From Nissolia schottii (taxonomy: Eukaryota > Streptophyta > Magnoliopsida > Fabales > Fabaceae), in contig QANU01095112.1 in NCBI GenBank assembly GCA_003254905.1, positions 92,083 to 156,082 of the forward strand: a stretch of 64,000 nucleotides of DNA, read 5' to 3'. The first letter of the stretch is position 1, and each line of letters begins with the position of its first letter. This document shows, one piece after another, positions 43,573 to 58,504 of this stretch. A model generated the notes under the pieces. It saw nothing but the letters and a program-made list of their open reading frames with translations. It had not been told where the DNA came from and made no database searches. The position numbers and the translations under genes were made by a program.

Positions 43573-46500
43573 ATGTCAAAGGCGGTGGTTTACGCCCTAA
43601 TAGCCACCGCCACATTGTTCTTCGTAGTCCTATCCCCATGGACGCTTGAGGAACGCAGGGGTCGCCAGAATCGCAGGCTCGGGTACAAACTAATCGAGAG
43701 AACACCGACTTTTGACCCTCTCGTGACGCAGATTGAAAGAGAGGCTGAGAAGAGAGCACAGACATATCCTCACGCCCCATCGGTCAAGGAGGCTGCAGAG
43801 ACGTACCAATATCTTACCTCGGGCGGAGAGCTGAACACCACGCTGAGGTTGATCATTTTGTTCCCATTGTTAGATAGAGAACCGAAAGATGGTGTGGTTA
43901 GCTTTGATGAGTTGCAGGCGTGGATTACGCAACGAGCCGCGGAGAGATTGGATTACGTGACGCAGGCTGAGTTGGAGTCCAAGGACCGGGATGGGGATTC
44001 GGCCGTCTCTTTTAAGGAGTATTTGCCTCAGTTTTCTGACAAGGATATAGGTAATTTGTTTTCTTTCCTAGAGTGAAGAGGTTCATTTGGGAAGAAATAT
44101 GTTTGGATATGAACAGGATTATGTTTTAGCATTTACATTGAGATTGACGTGCGATTTAAAATTAAAATGTCATTATGCGTGGTTAAGAGTATATCGAACA
44201 TGATCCTTTGGTAGAACATGAGAATTTCCATAATCGGAAGACACTTGATCCTTTTTTCTTGTTTGAGATATAAAATCGTAAATAATTTCACTTAATAAAT
44301 TAAAATTTTAAAAAATGTTAATATTGAGATGAAATGAATGGAGCTAAAACTTGATATTGGACATGGTCACACACATAAACACTTTTTTTAAATGATAGCA
44401 TACGATATGATTACCATAGTAATATGAATAATAACTACTCCTCTGACCCATTTTAAGTGTTAATGTATGTGTATTTAAAAAAATCTAAAATTAAGAGTGT
44501 TTTACAGAGTAAATTTCATAAAGTATCTTTATTTTATTTGATTTGATTTAGTTAAAGTGTTTCGTATTGAAGAAAGAGATAAAGATAATATTATAGGGTT
44601 AATTATTTTTTACCCTCTCATAAATTTTTAATTTTGTACTTTATTCCTCATAAATTTTTTGTTTGAAAATCGTCCCCCCATAAAAAAAAATTTGTTAGGT
44701 TTTAGTGTCTGTCATCCATTTGGGTCATTAACTACTGACATAACAGTTAACTTGGTCATGTGCCATGCACATGACATAAACTTAATTCAATTTTTAGTCC
44801 TTCAAAAATTGAGAATTTTTTCCCCTCATTAAATTTTCGTTAGAAAATCATCCCCCATAAATGTTTTCATTAGGAAATCTTTCCTCATAATTGTTTTTGT
44901 TAGGTTTTAGTTCTTGTCATTCTCCTTTTTGAGCTGTTAACTGTTAACGTGAAAGATAACTTGGTCATGTGGCAAACACATGCCACGTACATGACCACTA
45001 AACTCAAATCTTAATCTCACTCAATTAATTAATGTCCTATCCGTGACTCGTGTAACATCTCGTTTTTTTCTTAGTAGAGATTTCACAAAATAAATGAATG
45101 TACAAGAATTTTTAGACAAGAAACCTTACACACAAATCCTTGGCCAAAAACACCTGTAGAAATAATTCTGCTTGGTTTCGCAAAATTCTGCAGACAATAG
45201 ATTAAATCCTCTTAGCCCTCAGAGTTTAATAGTGTAGCTAAGGTATCTGTAAAGCGTATTCTTATGTAAGTAAAATTACAAATACCTTAGATTAACCCAA
45301 TTGCCTCACTAGAAAAATTAGTAGATCACAAGGATGTGATCAAAATATTTTTAGAAAACTCGTACGCAAAGTGCCTGAACCGATAACGACCAAACCTGAT
45401 CAAAATTGATCAGTATTTGACCCTAAATGGCCCATGTGTGGTCAACCAATTCAAAGGTAATTATGACAAAAATACCCCCATGGATGACAAAAATTTGTTA
45501 GGAAAGGAAAACCTTAGCAAAGTTCTGTCCGTTTACATACCCAGTCGTTACTCTATCAGATACTGACACAGAAACCTCACCGTACACAGACTAGCCTTGA
45601 TTTCCCTGATATTACCCTGAGAAAATCCTCTTATTTTCCTTGAAGAGAACTCTGAAACATCTAACATAGAAAGAGCTTGGAAGCACTACAGCAAGTCAGG
45701 ATGTTGCATAGAGCACCTGAATTGTTAGCAGTGTTGTACATGTGGGTAAACCAACCTATCCACTGTCTATGTGGTTCTATGTTGGATGATATATGATGTT
45801 AGGATTCCTTTTTGTGACTTTGATTTTATATATGTCATTGGTATTTGTCTGGAAACTGTTGGTGTTATCTGTAACTCTAGCAGAATTTAGGAAAACCTAA
45901 GCTGAAAATAGGAATATATCACTTTTTGGGAAGAAGTATACGCTGGGAATTTTATCTAGAAAAACTAATATTATTTTTGAAATCTACACGAAAAATTGAG
46001 TGGGGATGTCAAGTTTTGTGATTTTTGGAGTCCCCGATGAATTTCTCAGTAAAACAGACAAAAACGACATTTTCGGACCAACAAGGGCAAAACGAAAATT
46101 TTGATTTTTGAAACTGAAAAACTGAGTTTATTTTTAGAAAATATAGTTTTAGAACTATCAAAAACCTTAAGGGAAAGTCTTGAGTCCACCGGGTTTGTGA
46201 GAACTAAAATTCCAAAGAAAACAGGGTTTTACGGGGTGAAAAACAGTATTTTGGGGGAAAAAGGGTAAAATAGCCAGTGTGAAAAATGATTTTAGAGATA
46301 TCAAAAACTTTGGGGTAAGGTCTTCGACCTTTCTGGTTTTTGATAACTAAGTTTTGACAGAAAATGGACATGTTGAGAAAAGTACTGATACACCATAGTT
46401 TCAAGCTATGATCATGATTATGTTTTATGTGCTATATGTGCCATATTGAATGATGTTTATATTGAGAAAGAAAGTATGATATATGACCATGTATGTGTTG

Positions 46501-49500
46501 ATGTTTTATGGGATTCTGAATTGTGGACGACAGTCCTAGGGTGTAAAGGGCATCGCGTGTGGACGACAGTCCTAGGGTGTAGATGTCATCAAGTGTGGAT
46601 GGCAGTCCTAGGGTGTAGATGGCATCGCGTGTGGATGGCAGTCCTAGGGTGCATAACGCATCGCGTGTGGACGGTCATAGGGTGCATAATACATCGCGTG
46701 TGGACGGTCCTAGGGTGCATAATACATCGCATGTAGACGGTCCTAAGGTGCACAATACATCGCTTGTGGAAGGTCCTAGGATATGATGAATGATGAATGA
46801 TAAGAAGGAATGATGAATAATGAATGATGTATGTAGAAAATGCGTGATGTGTGTGAAGTATGTTATAACAAGAACTTGTTCCTTAAGAGGTAGGACAGAG
46901 AATAGAAGACCTAGTAATGGAAAGACTAAATCCCCCGGTCACCTAGTAATATAGATAAAGTTTCTCAGGACTAGCATGGATATTAATAGTTAGTAGGGAT
47001 GTAGTATAAATGTGACATCTAGAGATCCCTGAGCGGCCCGGATCATAAAGGAGATAATAAGACCCCCAGAACCAAGGTTTCCCACTGAAAACGCAACGTT
47101 CTCACCCCACTCGTTTATGACTCCAGTGACTGATGTCGAATAGAGGAAGGCACAGTACTGGACCGACGCGCGGAGCAGACGCATTCGAGAAGACTAGTCA
47201 CGAAGAAGTTAGTAAGTGTTAAAGAAGAAATATTCCTATTAGCCCTTAAGATAGGATTGTGGAATAGTGTAATTACAGTACCAAACTATGTGTGTACGAA
47301 ATCTAATACAGCTTATGTAAATTGTTATGAGTATATGTGATGAACCACTTGCCTACTTATTGCTTTGATGTTGTTACGATGAGTAATTATCCGTTAAGCA
47401 TAGCACTTTATCGTTTGCCTTATAAATTCTATCTGATGCGCAGATCCTACTTTATGTATAAAGATAAAGTTTCAAAATGGTCCATATTTTCTAACTAAGA
47501 AATATTTTCAAAGTTAAAAGTAGGACTAAAAGTATCCCAACCAAAGTAGATAACAACCTAGTAAGCATTGCTTATGACTATAGCATAAGCAGTTAACTAG
47601 GGTGTTACAACTCGCGATACATGATCCTAAATTAAAAAATATTATCATCCTCATGAACCTTAACAGTGAAGAGGAGGGTCAGCGGCGAGTCAAATGTGAG
47701 TGGAAGAGAGTCATAGTGGTGAGGTGGGATAGAAGGGGAGCAGGGAAAGAGTAAGAGGGCATGAGAGAGAGATGGTTTTAAAAAAAAAAAATTAATTCAT
47801 CCCAAGTCAAGTTTGGTTGGGTTGGCTTGAATAATAGGTCAATTGTGTTTATCGCGTGGTCAAGTTAACTATCATGTTAATAGTTAATGGCCCAAATAGA
47901 GGATGACAAGATCTAAAACCTAACAAAAAAATTATGAAGGACAATTTCCTAACAAAAACATTTATGCGGGACGATTTTCTAACAAAAAATTTATGAGGAA
48001 TAAAAAATAAAATTCACAATTTATGATAGACTAAAAATGAATTAACTCTATATCATGTGTGGCACGTAACTGTCACATGACTAATTTAACTGTCACATCA
48101 ATAATTAACGGCTCAAATGGACAGAAGAGACTAAAATCTAAAAAAAATTATGAGGAACAATTTTCTAACAAAACATTCATGAGAGATAAAATACAAAATT
48201 TACAATTTATGAGAGACTAAAAATATAATTAACTCTCAAAAGTTACTATGTTTTAGACTAATAAATTAGAGATATAATTACAAGCATAATAATAAATTTT
48301 GTATCAAAAAGTGAAAATAATAGATAATTTAAAAGACGAAAATAGTAGAAGTGACACTTAAAATAAACTAAAAAAGCTACTAAATTTGGATTGAACTGAC
48401 CTATTTGACGAGTGAATCGAGGAACCGGCCTAATAACTATTCTAAATAGCACTACAGATCATATATGCTTGGGAATCAGTGGGAACCAGCATAAACCAAT
48501 TCAAATTGACCGATTTTCATAAATCGGTAACCCAACTAGAAGTAACAATACAAAACAAAAGAAGAGAGAGAGGGTCGAAGGAGATAGGTCATTGGTGCTC
48601 ATGGTGTGGGGCCAGTTTCATGTGAGGGTTGTGGGTGTCACTACTATTCTCTCCGGCTATTGCGATGACGATAGAGGCCAAGGGTTGTTTGTTGCTATGA
48701 TGAAGCGATTTAGAGGATAAAGAAAATGAAGGCTTGGAGAATGGAGGTTACAGCTAGGTAGGTGCGAGCGTATGAGAAGCATCTGATGAAAGTTGAAAAT
48801 TAAGAGTGTGGTATTAGGGTTGGTAAATTGGGCAAGTCTATTAATTAATTACTAGTAGGTCTTCAGATGCGAGTGTTTATTAAGCAAATATTTTTTTAGG
48901 GAATAATTGTTTTTACAATTAATATCGTATTTGGTTTGCAGATTTTATACCCTTATTCTAATTCGTTTCTCAATTTAAAAAAGTAGCAAATTAGTCTTTA
49001 TATTTTACAAACATTGGATCTGTTTTTCTAAATAGGTTAGTCCTAAACAAGTTGGATTGTTAAATTGTTTAGGGACTAGTTAGGGTAATACTATTAATGT
49101 TTCAAAATTACTTAGGAAAACAGATCCAACATTTACAAAGTAAGTTAAGGGGCTAATTAGGGTATATNCTAGTCATTCGAATGACCTGTGCTCAGCGGAC
49201 CTCTGTGGCCGCTCAGTGGCATTAATTCTAATGACCATTCCTAGTCATTCGAATGACTCGAATATTTTTGCTCCAGGTTTAGTGAAATTGGTGAGTCATT
49301 CGATTGACCCCGGCTAGTCATTCAAATGACCATAGGTCTGTTCCAGAAAATCAGCAGCATATTCGACACAATTCCATGCACCAACATTAAGGCTTCCAAA
49401 TCTAAATTTTCTCTCAACATTTTTCCATTAAAACTTAACTTTTCATCTTTTAAAAACCTTTCCAAAATCATTGTTTCTTGGTAGAAACCTTATTGTATCC

Positions 49501-52500
49501 CAACAGTTCTCCAGGCAAATCATAGCAACATAAACAACATATACATAATAATAATCACATATAAATCACTAAGGTGGTGATTGTGCCAAGATTACCCACT
49601 TCCTAAGAGTGTTGGTTGGTGGTGAGACGAGGTTTTCACGAGCGTTGGGCTTTTCCTACTATTTTTGTTGTTAAGTCATCGTAACAACAGAGTGCACGAA
49701 CGGAACATGTTTATGTGAAAACAGATGAAAAATGAGAACTGAAAGCCACGAGGTGGCTATTTATAAAGGCCAAAGTCGATTGGCCTTTGGCCAATTTTGG
49801 CTAAAATAAAATAAAGAAAAAGAAGTGAACTTGATGAGATAATATTAGGCCAAGTTGCCATCTTTGTCTGTGTCTCTCACGAGACTTGGCTGCTGTGTGT
49901 GTATTCCATTGTGCTTTTTGAAGATGTTTGGTCGTTAACTGCTTGTATATGGATGTCCAAAAAATATCCAAGCACACCATTGTGATCTACTAATTTTTCT
50001 AATGAGGAATTTAAGTCAATCCAAGGTATTTGTAAATTTATTTTCATAAAAGTGTTTGTTACAAATACATTTGATACATAATTAAATTCTGGTGATGAAA
50101 GGTAATTAATCTGATGTTTGCAAAATTTTCGCGAAATCGCGAACTATTACCTTCACAGACATTTTGACGTAAGAATTTATGTTTCTAAATTTTTAACCTA
50201 CACAGAGAGCTTGTATATGTATTTTTTTGGCGAAATTTTCACTAATGTAAAAACAGGATGTTACAAGAAGCAGCTGATGAAAGTTGAAAATTAAGAGTGT
50301 GGTATTAGGGTTGGTAAATTGGGCAAGTCTATTAATTAACTACTAGTAGAACTTGAGAAGCGAGTGTCTATTAAGCAAATGTTTTTTTAGGGAATAATTA
50401 TTTTTATGATTAATATCATATTTGGTCCGTAGACTTTATACCCTTATTCTAATTAGTTACTCAATTTAAAAAAGTGGCAAATTAGTCCTTATATTTTACA
50501 AACATTGGATCTGTTTTTCTATGTAGTACTAAACAGGTTAGTCCTAAACAAGTTGGATTGTCAAATTGTTTAGGGACTAGTTAGGGTAATGCTATGAATG
50601 TTTCAGAATTGCTTAGGAAAACAGATCCAACATTTGCAAAGTAAGTTAAGAGACCAATTAGGGTACTTGTGTAAAGTTTAGGGACCAAATATGATATTAA
50701 CTCTTATTTTTTAATGGTAACTATAAGTAATAAGCAGTAAGTAGTTATTGTAATCATAAGGGTAAAAATAGAAATAAAGTTGAACACTAAATAGCAATTA
50801 TTTTTTAGCATCTTCTTTATTGTATGTATAGATGAAAAATTATATTTGTACACCAAAAAGTGAAGGGACACATACATCTTGTGAGAAAAGTGAATGAAAG
50901 AGAAAAAATAAGGAAAAAAAAGTAGGTAATGAGTCTCATGTATTTTGTTAGTGGAGTGGTGAAGTGTTTGAGATGATATGATATAAAAAACGCACACGTC
51001 AATTATTAAGGGTGCCAAAATTTTAATTTAAGTAACCTCCCTAAATTTGCTAATATGTGATATGGAACATTTCTCTTTATGTTTATGTTTGTTTAGTAGG
51101 TTTTAATTTTTGAATGCAAATCAAATGACAAAAATAAAATTATTTGTGGTCTTGGAGCACCACATTAAGTATGTTTTAAACTACATAATAAATCACTTAT
51201 AAATATTATAAATGGGTATTCTCAAACTTGATACTATTAATAAGTCATTTATTATGTAATTTAGAGCACATTTACTATGGTGATCTAAAACCCCACAAGA
51301 ACTTTTCCATAACAAAACACGAGGGATAAGAGAAATCTAATGCATAATTAGAGTTGAGCTTGTGCCTAGATTTGGAGGTTATGTTTATATTTAGGTATCA
51401 AAGAGAGTAAAAGGAAAAAAAGGCGGGCATGCTATGTTTCATTTTTTATTCTTAAAGAAAAAATATAATGGGCTAGCTTTTTTTGGTCTGGTTGGGTTAG
51501 TTATGTTAGCTATGAAAATGGGGAAAAAAAAAGGAAAAATAAAAAGATAGACCCCTCTCTCTCTCTGTATATATTACATAATCTATAATGTATGTATCAT
51601 TAAGGGTAATATATTTTGTGTGTATAGTTATTAAACTTGAGTCAACGGTCAACTCAATTAAGGCACCTTGTCACTAAGTCATTAGTTTGACTAGTGAGCT
51701 AGTGGTTAAACTACTTAAACTAGATATATAATTAAATAAATATATGAAAAATACATCAAAATTTCGAATATATATACATATATAATTACTTATAAAGTTC
51801 TCATCAGTTTGTTTTTACACAAATGAAAATTCTATTTATAATGTCATGATAGAATTTTTTTCAAATAAAATTATTTTCAAACTTGTTAGTATCCTTTATT
51901 AAAAAATAAAACTCGTTAATTTAAGTGGTTCCGAAAACTATGAATATCCAAATCAAATAGTTAATTCTGATTTTTTAAAAACAAATAATTTACAAGTCAT
52001 GGCTAGTTGGCCACGTTTTTCTTTTAAAAAAAATTTATTGTAAAATTACATGAGAAATTATAGTTTTTAAAAAGCACTTCATTTTTCAAGATATAACAAG
52101 CTCAACCACCACTTTCACTCTCACCAAAAGAAAAAAAAAATCGACTCTCTCCACTATGCCAACCACCACCACTATGCCAACCCATTGCTACTCAATTCTT
52201 TCTTTTGTGGATGTTATTTTCTGGTTTACTAATTTTTTTTGAAAGATAAAACCCTTTTTTGTCCGTGCTTAATTATATTCAAATAATCACTTTGATTCGT
52301 ATTTTAAAAATATTTAATTTGATTCTCCATTTGATAAAATGTGAATAATGTTAAAGACTATGCTAATTCATTTTAACAAGTAAAGGATCGATTAATTTTT
52401 ATTTTTTTTTTTGAAAATATGAATCAAGGTTATTGGGTATACATCCAAAATAGAGTTTTAAGTTATTTTAAAAAGAAAAAACTGCATCACCCAATCAACT

Positions 52501-55500
52501 ACCAAACCCGATTGAGTCATCAATTTTTTGAAAACTGGTCGACTCACATCGAGTTAAAAGAAAGTTAATCAGCTCAGATCAATTACTTATATAATTTTTT
52601 TATTTATTTAAATTTTAATATAATTTTCTTCAAATTTATTTAATTATATCTAATTTAATCGTTTTATCAAACTAGTGAACTAATAATGACCTAATGCTTT
52701 GGCCAAGTGAGCTAAGTAGAGTTTTATAACTATATATGATATGAAACTAATGTAAAAGTAGATATTAAATTAAAACAACAGATGTAATTTAAAAGTAGAA
52801 TATATTATTATAAATATAATAAAATGCGTTTATCTGTTTTATTACGAAATAATTTTTATTTATGCTAGATTAAAAATTTAACTACATTTGCTAGATTATA
52901 AATATTTGAAGTAAATGTTATTTTTAGTCCACAGCTAAGTAGGAAGTCATTTGGTTGTTATTATTATCAGGAAAAGTAGGCATATTAATACGTGAGGGAA
53001 CAAGTTAAATATATAATACCATTTATGAACTTTTAATAACTTAAAATTTTAGAAGATTCGGATCTTAATATCATAGTCTTAGATTTATCGTACATGGGAA
53101 GAATTGGATCACTGGAGAATTTGTGAAGTTTATTTTTCTTCCTTTTCATTTAAGTTTTATGTTTAATTTGAAGTCTTCTTCTTCATGTTATGTCTTTCTC
53201 TGAATTTTTAAAAATCTTCAAATTTGCAATACTCAGTAAAAATATCTGTACTTTGATCTTGAGTCTTTACATAAGGGGACTATCTTTTTCTTGTCAACTC
53301 ACTCTCTAGTGAAATTAATTAAATCTTGAAACTGTAAGTAATAACATGTGAAAGCCTTAATCTCCTCAATGGATTATTTGCACCTAGCTTTGTCCTTGAA
53401 AGCCTAATCAAAGTGTAAAGGTTTACTATCAACAAGAACACACACACACACACACAAAAAAAAACAAAAGAGACTTAATTACACCATATAATTGTTTATT
53501 ATTTCTTATTTTCTAAGACTTTCACTAGAAATCTCTTCATAAGATGCATGATGCATGTGATGATGGTGGAGTTTCTTCTTGGATAGGTGTCATGGTCTCT
53601 TGATCTTCCTCTCTCCAAAAATATGGAAAGAAGTCATAGGTTTCTCATCATTTTCTTTTCATCTCCAAGTGACTTCTTCAAATTTCACATTGTGACTCAT
53701 GCCAATTTTTTTTTCTTTGTTTGGGTTTTAAAAACTTATAGCCTTTGAATTTAGTATCATAGCCCATGAAAACATTTTCACACTTTGATTATCTAGGTTC
53801 AATCTCCCTTGATCAGGCATATACAAATTAATAAACTATGCTTTTGAAAAATCCGCAAATGGTTGAAACTTTTATTAGACCCACTCTATGCCGCTTGTAT
53901 TTTTTATCCTTCACTTTCTCTGTTGGAGACCATTCATTGGGCATATTTTTATGTTTTGACATACATCTAGCCATGTTAAGAACGAATCTATTTTTACTCT
54001 AAACTATTCCATTTTTTCATGATTGTATAGGAACCATTAGAGGGGGAAATTCCCATTTGTTTAACAATATTTATAAATTATTTGGATTTGAATTCACCTC
54101 TTCTATAAGATCATAGAGATTTGATTAACCACTCCCCATTTGTACAAGAGTTTTAAAGTTTTTAAATGCCAAAAATTTAACGTCATTTAACTAAAATCTT
54201 AATGAAAAGTAGTAATAAATATTTACTTGTATTGAAAGATATACAATTAATTCACATCAGTGCGAACAAGTAGTTGCTTCCTTTGAAAAGCTCTCTCTTC
54301 CATATTTACCAAGGAGATTACATAAGTGATTGGGATGATTAATAGATGAAATCTCATTCACTATCTTCTTTTCTCCCATGCCTTGGAATGAATAAAAGTT
54401 TAAGGGGCAAATCGAATACGCCAACAACATGTTTCATCTACCTGCTAATTGACCTTGCTTCAATTTATTGAGATTCAACAATAATATTCTATTGCTTGTC
54501 ATGGAGACCTTAGCAATCATGTTAGCATTTTGATCTCTATGTGAAAGATAACATTCTTAAATGTGAGTTTCATATTCTTTTTATGTGTGTGTATATATAT
54601 ATATATAAATTTAGGTACATAGTTAACATTTGTTTGTAATTTGTGTCTATCGTTTTGAAGAGAAATAAAAGTGGTACCTTTTTCATCGAGCCCCACAATT
54701 TTTTGTTCGTAGTCATACATTTGATTCCTTGTTCCATTATCAATTACGATGAGTTCCTGTTATCTCTAATATCATCTTTTTGTGTCAACATTAAGATTAA
54801 CTTTTCACCTTCCTCTTTATTAAAATATTAGCTTTTTCATCAACATTAGTATCATAACGACATTCAAAAGCATAACGATCAAACTTGATACTTTAAACAC
54901 TTAATCTAAAACTTGTCATACATTTTCTCATATATTTTTTCTAACATGGTTTCCTTTTTCTCTGGTGTCTCCTCTTCCAAAAGTTTAGGTCCCTGGTTGA
55001 CTCATGATGATTAGTCTCTTCATTGGTTAACTTATCATGTTAGATTTTTCTTTTTCACCATGGCCATGACCATGCAATCTTCCCCATCCATATCATCTTT
55101 GACTCTTGTCTCCTCAATCACCTTTTGATGATATATCCTGACTTTTGAGGTTTTTCTCCAAAGGATCATTTTACCTTTTCAACATTTTTTTCCTTCTTCG
55201 AGTGTATAGTTTCAGACAACTAACAAATGTTCCTTGCATATAGATCATGTGAGTTCTCAATAACACAAGCAACATAATCAATTTATGGAGTCAAAGAGCA
55301 AATCACTATATTGTTCACAAAATCATTTGCCCATCTAGCAATCATTCACAATACTTTCTTCATGAATATTCATTTGATTAACATTGACTAACACCCTAAA
55401 AATTTAATCCAACAATTATTTAGAGACAAGTCTTGTTGCCCCTTTTCTTGTTGAACTTGCTCGTTGCCTCCTAATTCTCATTTGACAGAAAAATGTCATT

Positions 55501-58458
55501 ATTTTCTATTCAAGATTCAAACCTTGGGATGCAATTAACATCTTCATATGATCAGACCAAAACTCTCATATTCTCTTTTGTAAGAGGAGGAAACTGAAAT
55601 GGAAACTTTCCATTATTTACCACCTCTAATAAGTCACAAGCTTCAATACTATTTCGTTAGAGTGGCAGAGATGTATAGGAAGGACTTTAAAGAATTGTTT
55701 TCTTTATTTTTTTTTTGGTTGTCTTTTTTACTCATCAAACACCAAAATTACATATATAGGATAGTTGTAGGATTTTTCACATGAATTCACATATTCTTTC
55801 AACACCCACAATTAATGAGAGTAATTTCTCTTTAACTCAACTCACATTAACACCATAACCATAAAATTATTTTCCTTAATGGCAAATAACTCCCTAATCC
55901 TTCGGGATAATAATAACTAATGGCAATATAATCATTGAAACCATCAAGTCCCCATGAACTTCAATTTTTTTACTATTTTATTTTATTCAACATTTGGGAT
56001 AAATTTAAATTATGATTTTGTTGACACTGCAACTAACTCTAAAGATAAAGTGAATGATCAAGTTTTTAATGAGTTGTCAACATAAATTAAAATGGAGTTT
56101 GACAATGAAAACTTGTGATGAAACAGGGAAAAAAGAAATGGGGCATGGCGAAGCAGGGTGGTGGATGGAGAGATTTGATATTGCAGACATTGATCACAAT
56201 GGGCTTCTTAACTTCACCGAGCTTAGAGAGTAACACATTTGATTTCCTTTTGATTATTTTGATTGTTTTCAGTATTCTTTTGTGGGTTACATCTTGATAT
56301 ATATATTTTTTCCCCCCATTTTATAAGCTTAAATTGACCACTAGATAACTAATCTTCTCGCAGTTTTATGCACCCAGAAGATAGCAAAAATGAAGATATG
56401 CTAAAATGGATGCTGAGAGATAAACTTAAGTAAGCCTTCTTACAAAAAAAAAAAAACATGTAGAAATTTCTTCTATGTACTTCTTATTGGCATCTGGTAA
56501 TTACTCCTTGCATGTGAAAAAAATTAAATTTTTGCAATGGGAGAACACGTGTAGCTAATTTTGAGTTGTTAGTTTCAATTCCCAATGAGCTTGGGCGGGA
56601 CTGAATTTATGGAAATATAAGAAAAAGAAAATCTATTTGTGTAGTTTAAGTTTTTGAACTCCTAAAAGCCCACAACTATGTTGATACCCACATGTTGTGC
56701 GGGTTGATAAAACATTTTTTTTTGTGGGTACAAATGTGAAAACAAAAGAAAGAGGAACTAGACACAACATCTCTCATCTAAAAGGGGAGTGGGCAGAGCT
56801 CCCATGGGCAGAGCACTCCAAAGATGCAACCCACCATCATCATCCTTAGCACCATTCTTTTTTAGAAAATCAATAACCCCATTTGTAGTGCGATGAATGA
56901 GTTCAACACGCGTATCCTAATCTTGGCCAAACAAACTCTTAATTAGGGGTGAACATGGGTTGGATCCGACTTGTTGACCCGACCCAACTTAAACCGCTTG
57001 AGTCGGGTTAAGTTGGGTCAGCGGGTTGACAGGTCGGATCCAATGAATCCGTCATATTATATGGGTCGAGTCTCGGGTCCCTACTTCTCAACCCGACTTG
57101 ACCCGTGACCCACCTATATATATTACTTTTAATTTTTAATTGTTAAAATATGGTTATTTTAAATTAAAAAAATAGATTTTTTAATTTAAAAAATAGGTGT
57201 CTATTTTTTTTAAAAAAAATAGCTTTTTTTCCTATTAAAAATGGATTTTTTTAAAAGAAATTGAATTTTTTTAAAAAATTAGTTTTTTTTAAAAAAAGGA
57301 GGGCGGGTCACCCACCGACTCGCCTAATCCAACCCGACCCGACCCGACCCACCCGTTGATAGGCGGGTCGGATCGATTGGTGACATGGACGAGTCCTACC
57401 CGACCCAACACAGGTTCACTCCTACTTTAGCTTGAATGACCACGGGTCCGTGGAGGAGTCAAAGAGGTTGGGAACAACCACACCTTATTATTAAAACTAT
57501 TATTTTTATTTTATTATTGTTGTTGTTTGTATTAGACGCTATATTCATATAGCTAGCTGAATATCTTAACTTATTAAGTTTAAAAGTACAATTTGTGTTC
57601 AACTCGATTTATCTAATCGAGTTTGAGTTGACTCGTGTTAGTTTAGGTTTAACAAGTTTTTAGTGAGCTTAATTAGCTCTAGCCTTGAGATTAGGTTGAT
57701 ATTTTTTCGGGCTCAATTAGCTCGAGCCAAGCCTGTCATTATTGAGCAAGGTCTAACCATTAATTAATAAGTTTAGGTTAGCTTAGATCACTTCTATATC
57801 TACTCGCAAGCGTGCATGTGCAAACTAGCTTAACAAATTAAATATTTTTCTTTGTTGAGATATTGCAGGCGCATGGATGATGAAATTGATGGGAAACTGA
57901 GCTTTGACGAATTCGAAAACCATGTATACAATACATACGAAAGTTATGTGGACTTTGAAACCAATGGAGGGGATGTGCCTGATGCAAAGAAAAAATTTGA
58001 TGAGCTTGATGTGAACAAAGACAAGTAAGTGCTTTTTCCTCCTTTTTTCTTTTTTGTACATTGGTCTTATTTTTTTTTAGGGACAAAAACCACAGTTCTA
58101 AATAGTTTTTATTTGGGTTAATTATGTTTTTGGTCCCTATAAAATTTGAAAGTTTGGTTTTAGTCCCTGTATAAAAGTTTTAGTCTCTGCAAAATTGTAA
58201 AATTAGGTTTTAGTTCCTGGGGTGAGGTGAGGGTTGACTGTGCTGATGTGGCGCTGACGCGGTACGCCACGTGAGATGTCATGTGGCATAACCCAAAATC
58301 CAACCTAGACCCATGACCTGAACCCAATTTTGACCCGACCCGTTAAAAAAAAACNTTTTTTTTAGGGACAAAAACCACAGTTCTAAATAGTTTTTATTTT
58401 TTAATATTTGTTATAGCTAGTTTTGTGTTATGGAATTGCTGTTCTTACGATTCTAAAT

Positions 58459-58504
<46 letters not shown>

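Larger units (their letters stand above)
44596..48236. mobile_element. Inverted-repeat (MULE-like/fold-back) element in intron 1, split by a solo LTR
   Basis: The left arm (44596 to about 44990) and right arm (about 47860-48236) are mutual reverse complements. 'GGGTTAATTATTTTTTACC' at the left faces 'AAAATATAATTAACTCTC' at the right, and 'TTGTTAGGTTTTAGT', 'GTCATCC' and 'CATTAACTACTGACATAACA' recur. Each arm consists of two tandem modules of about 180 bp, giving four related units. There is no coding capacity. Without the inserted LTR the element would be about 1.08 kb. I could not define its target-site duplication. Confidence 0.75.

Noticed and set aside
46446-46736. 96-codon frame with repeated VWTTVLGC-like units
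   Set aside because: Direct translation of the 30-36 bp tandem repeat inside the solo LTR.
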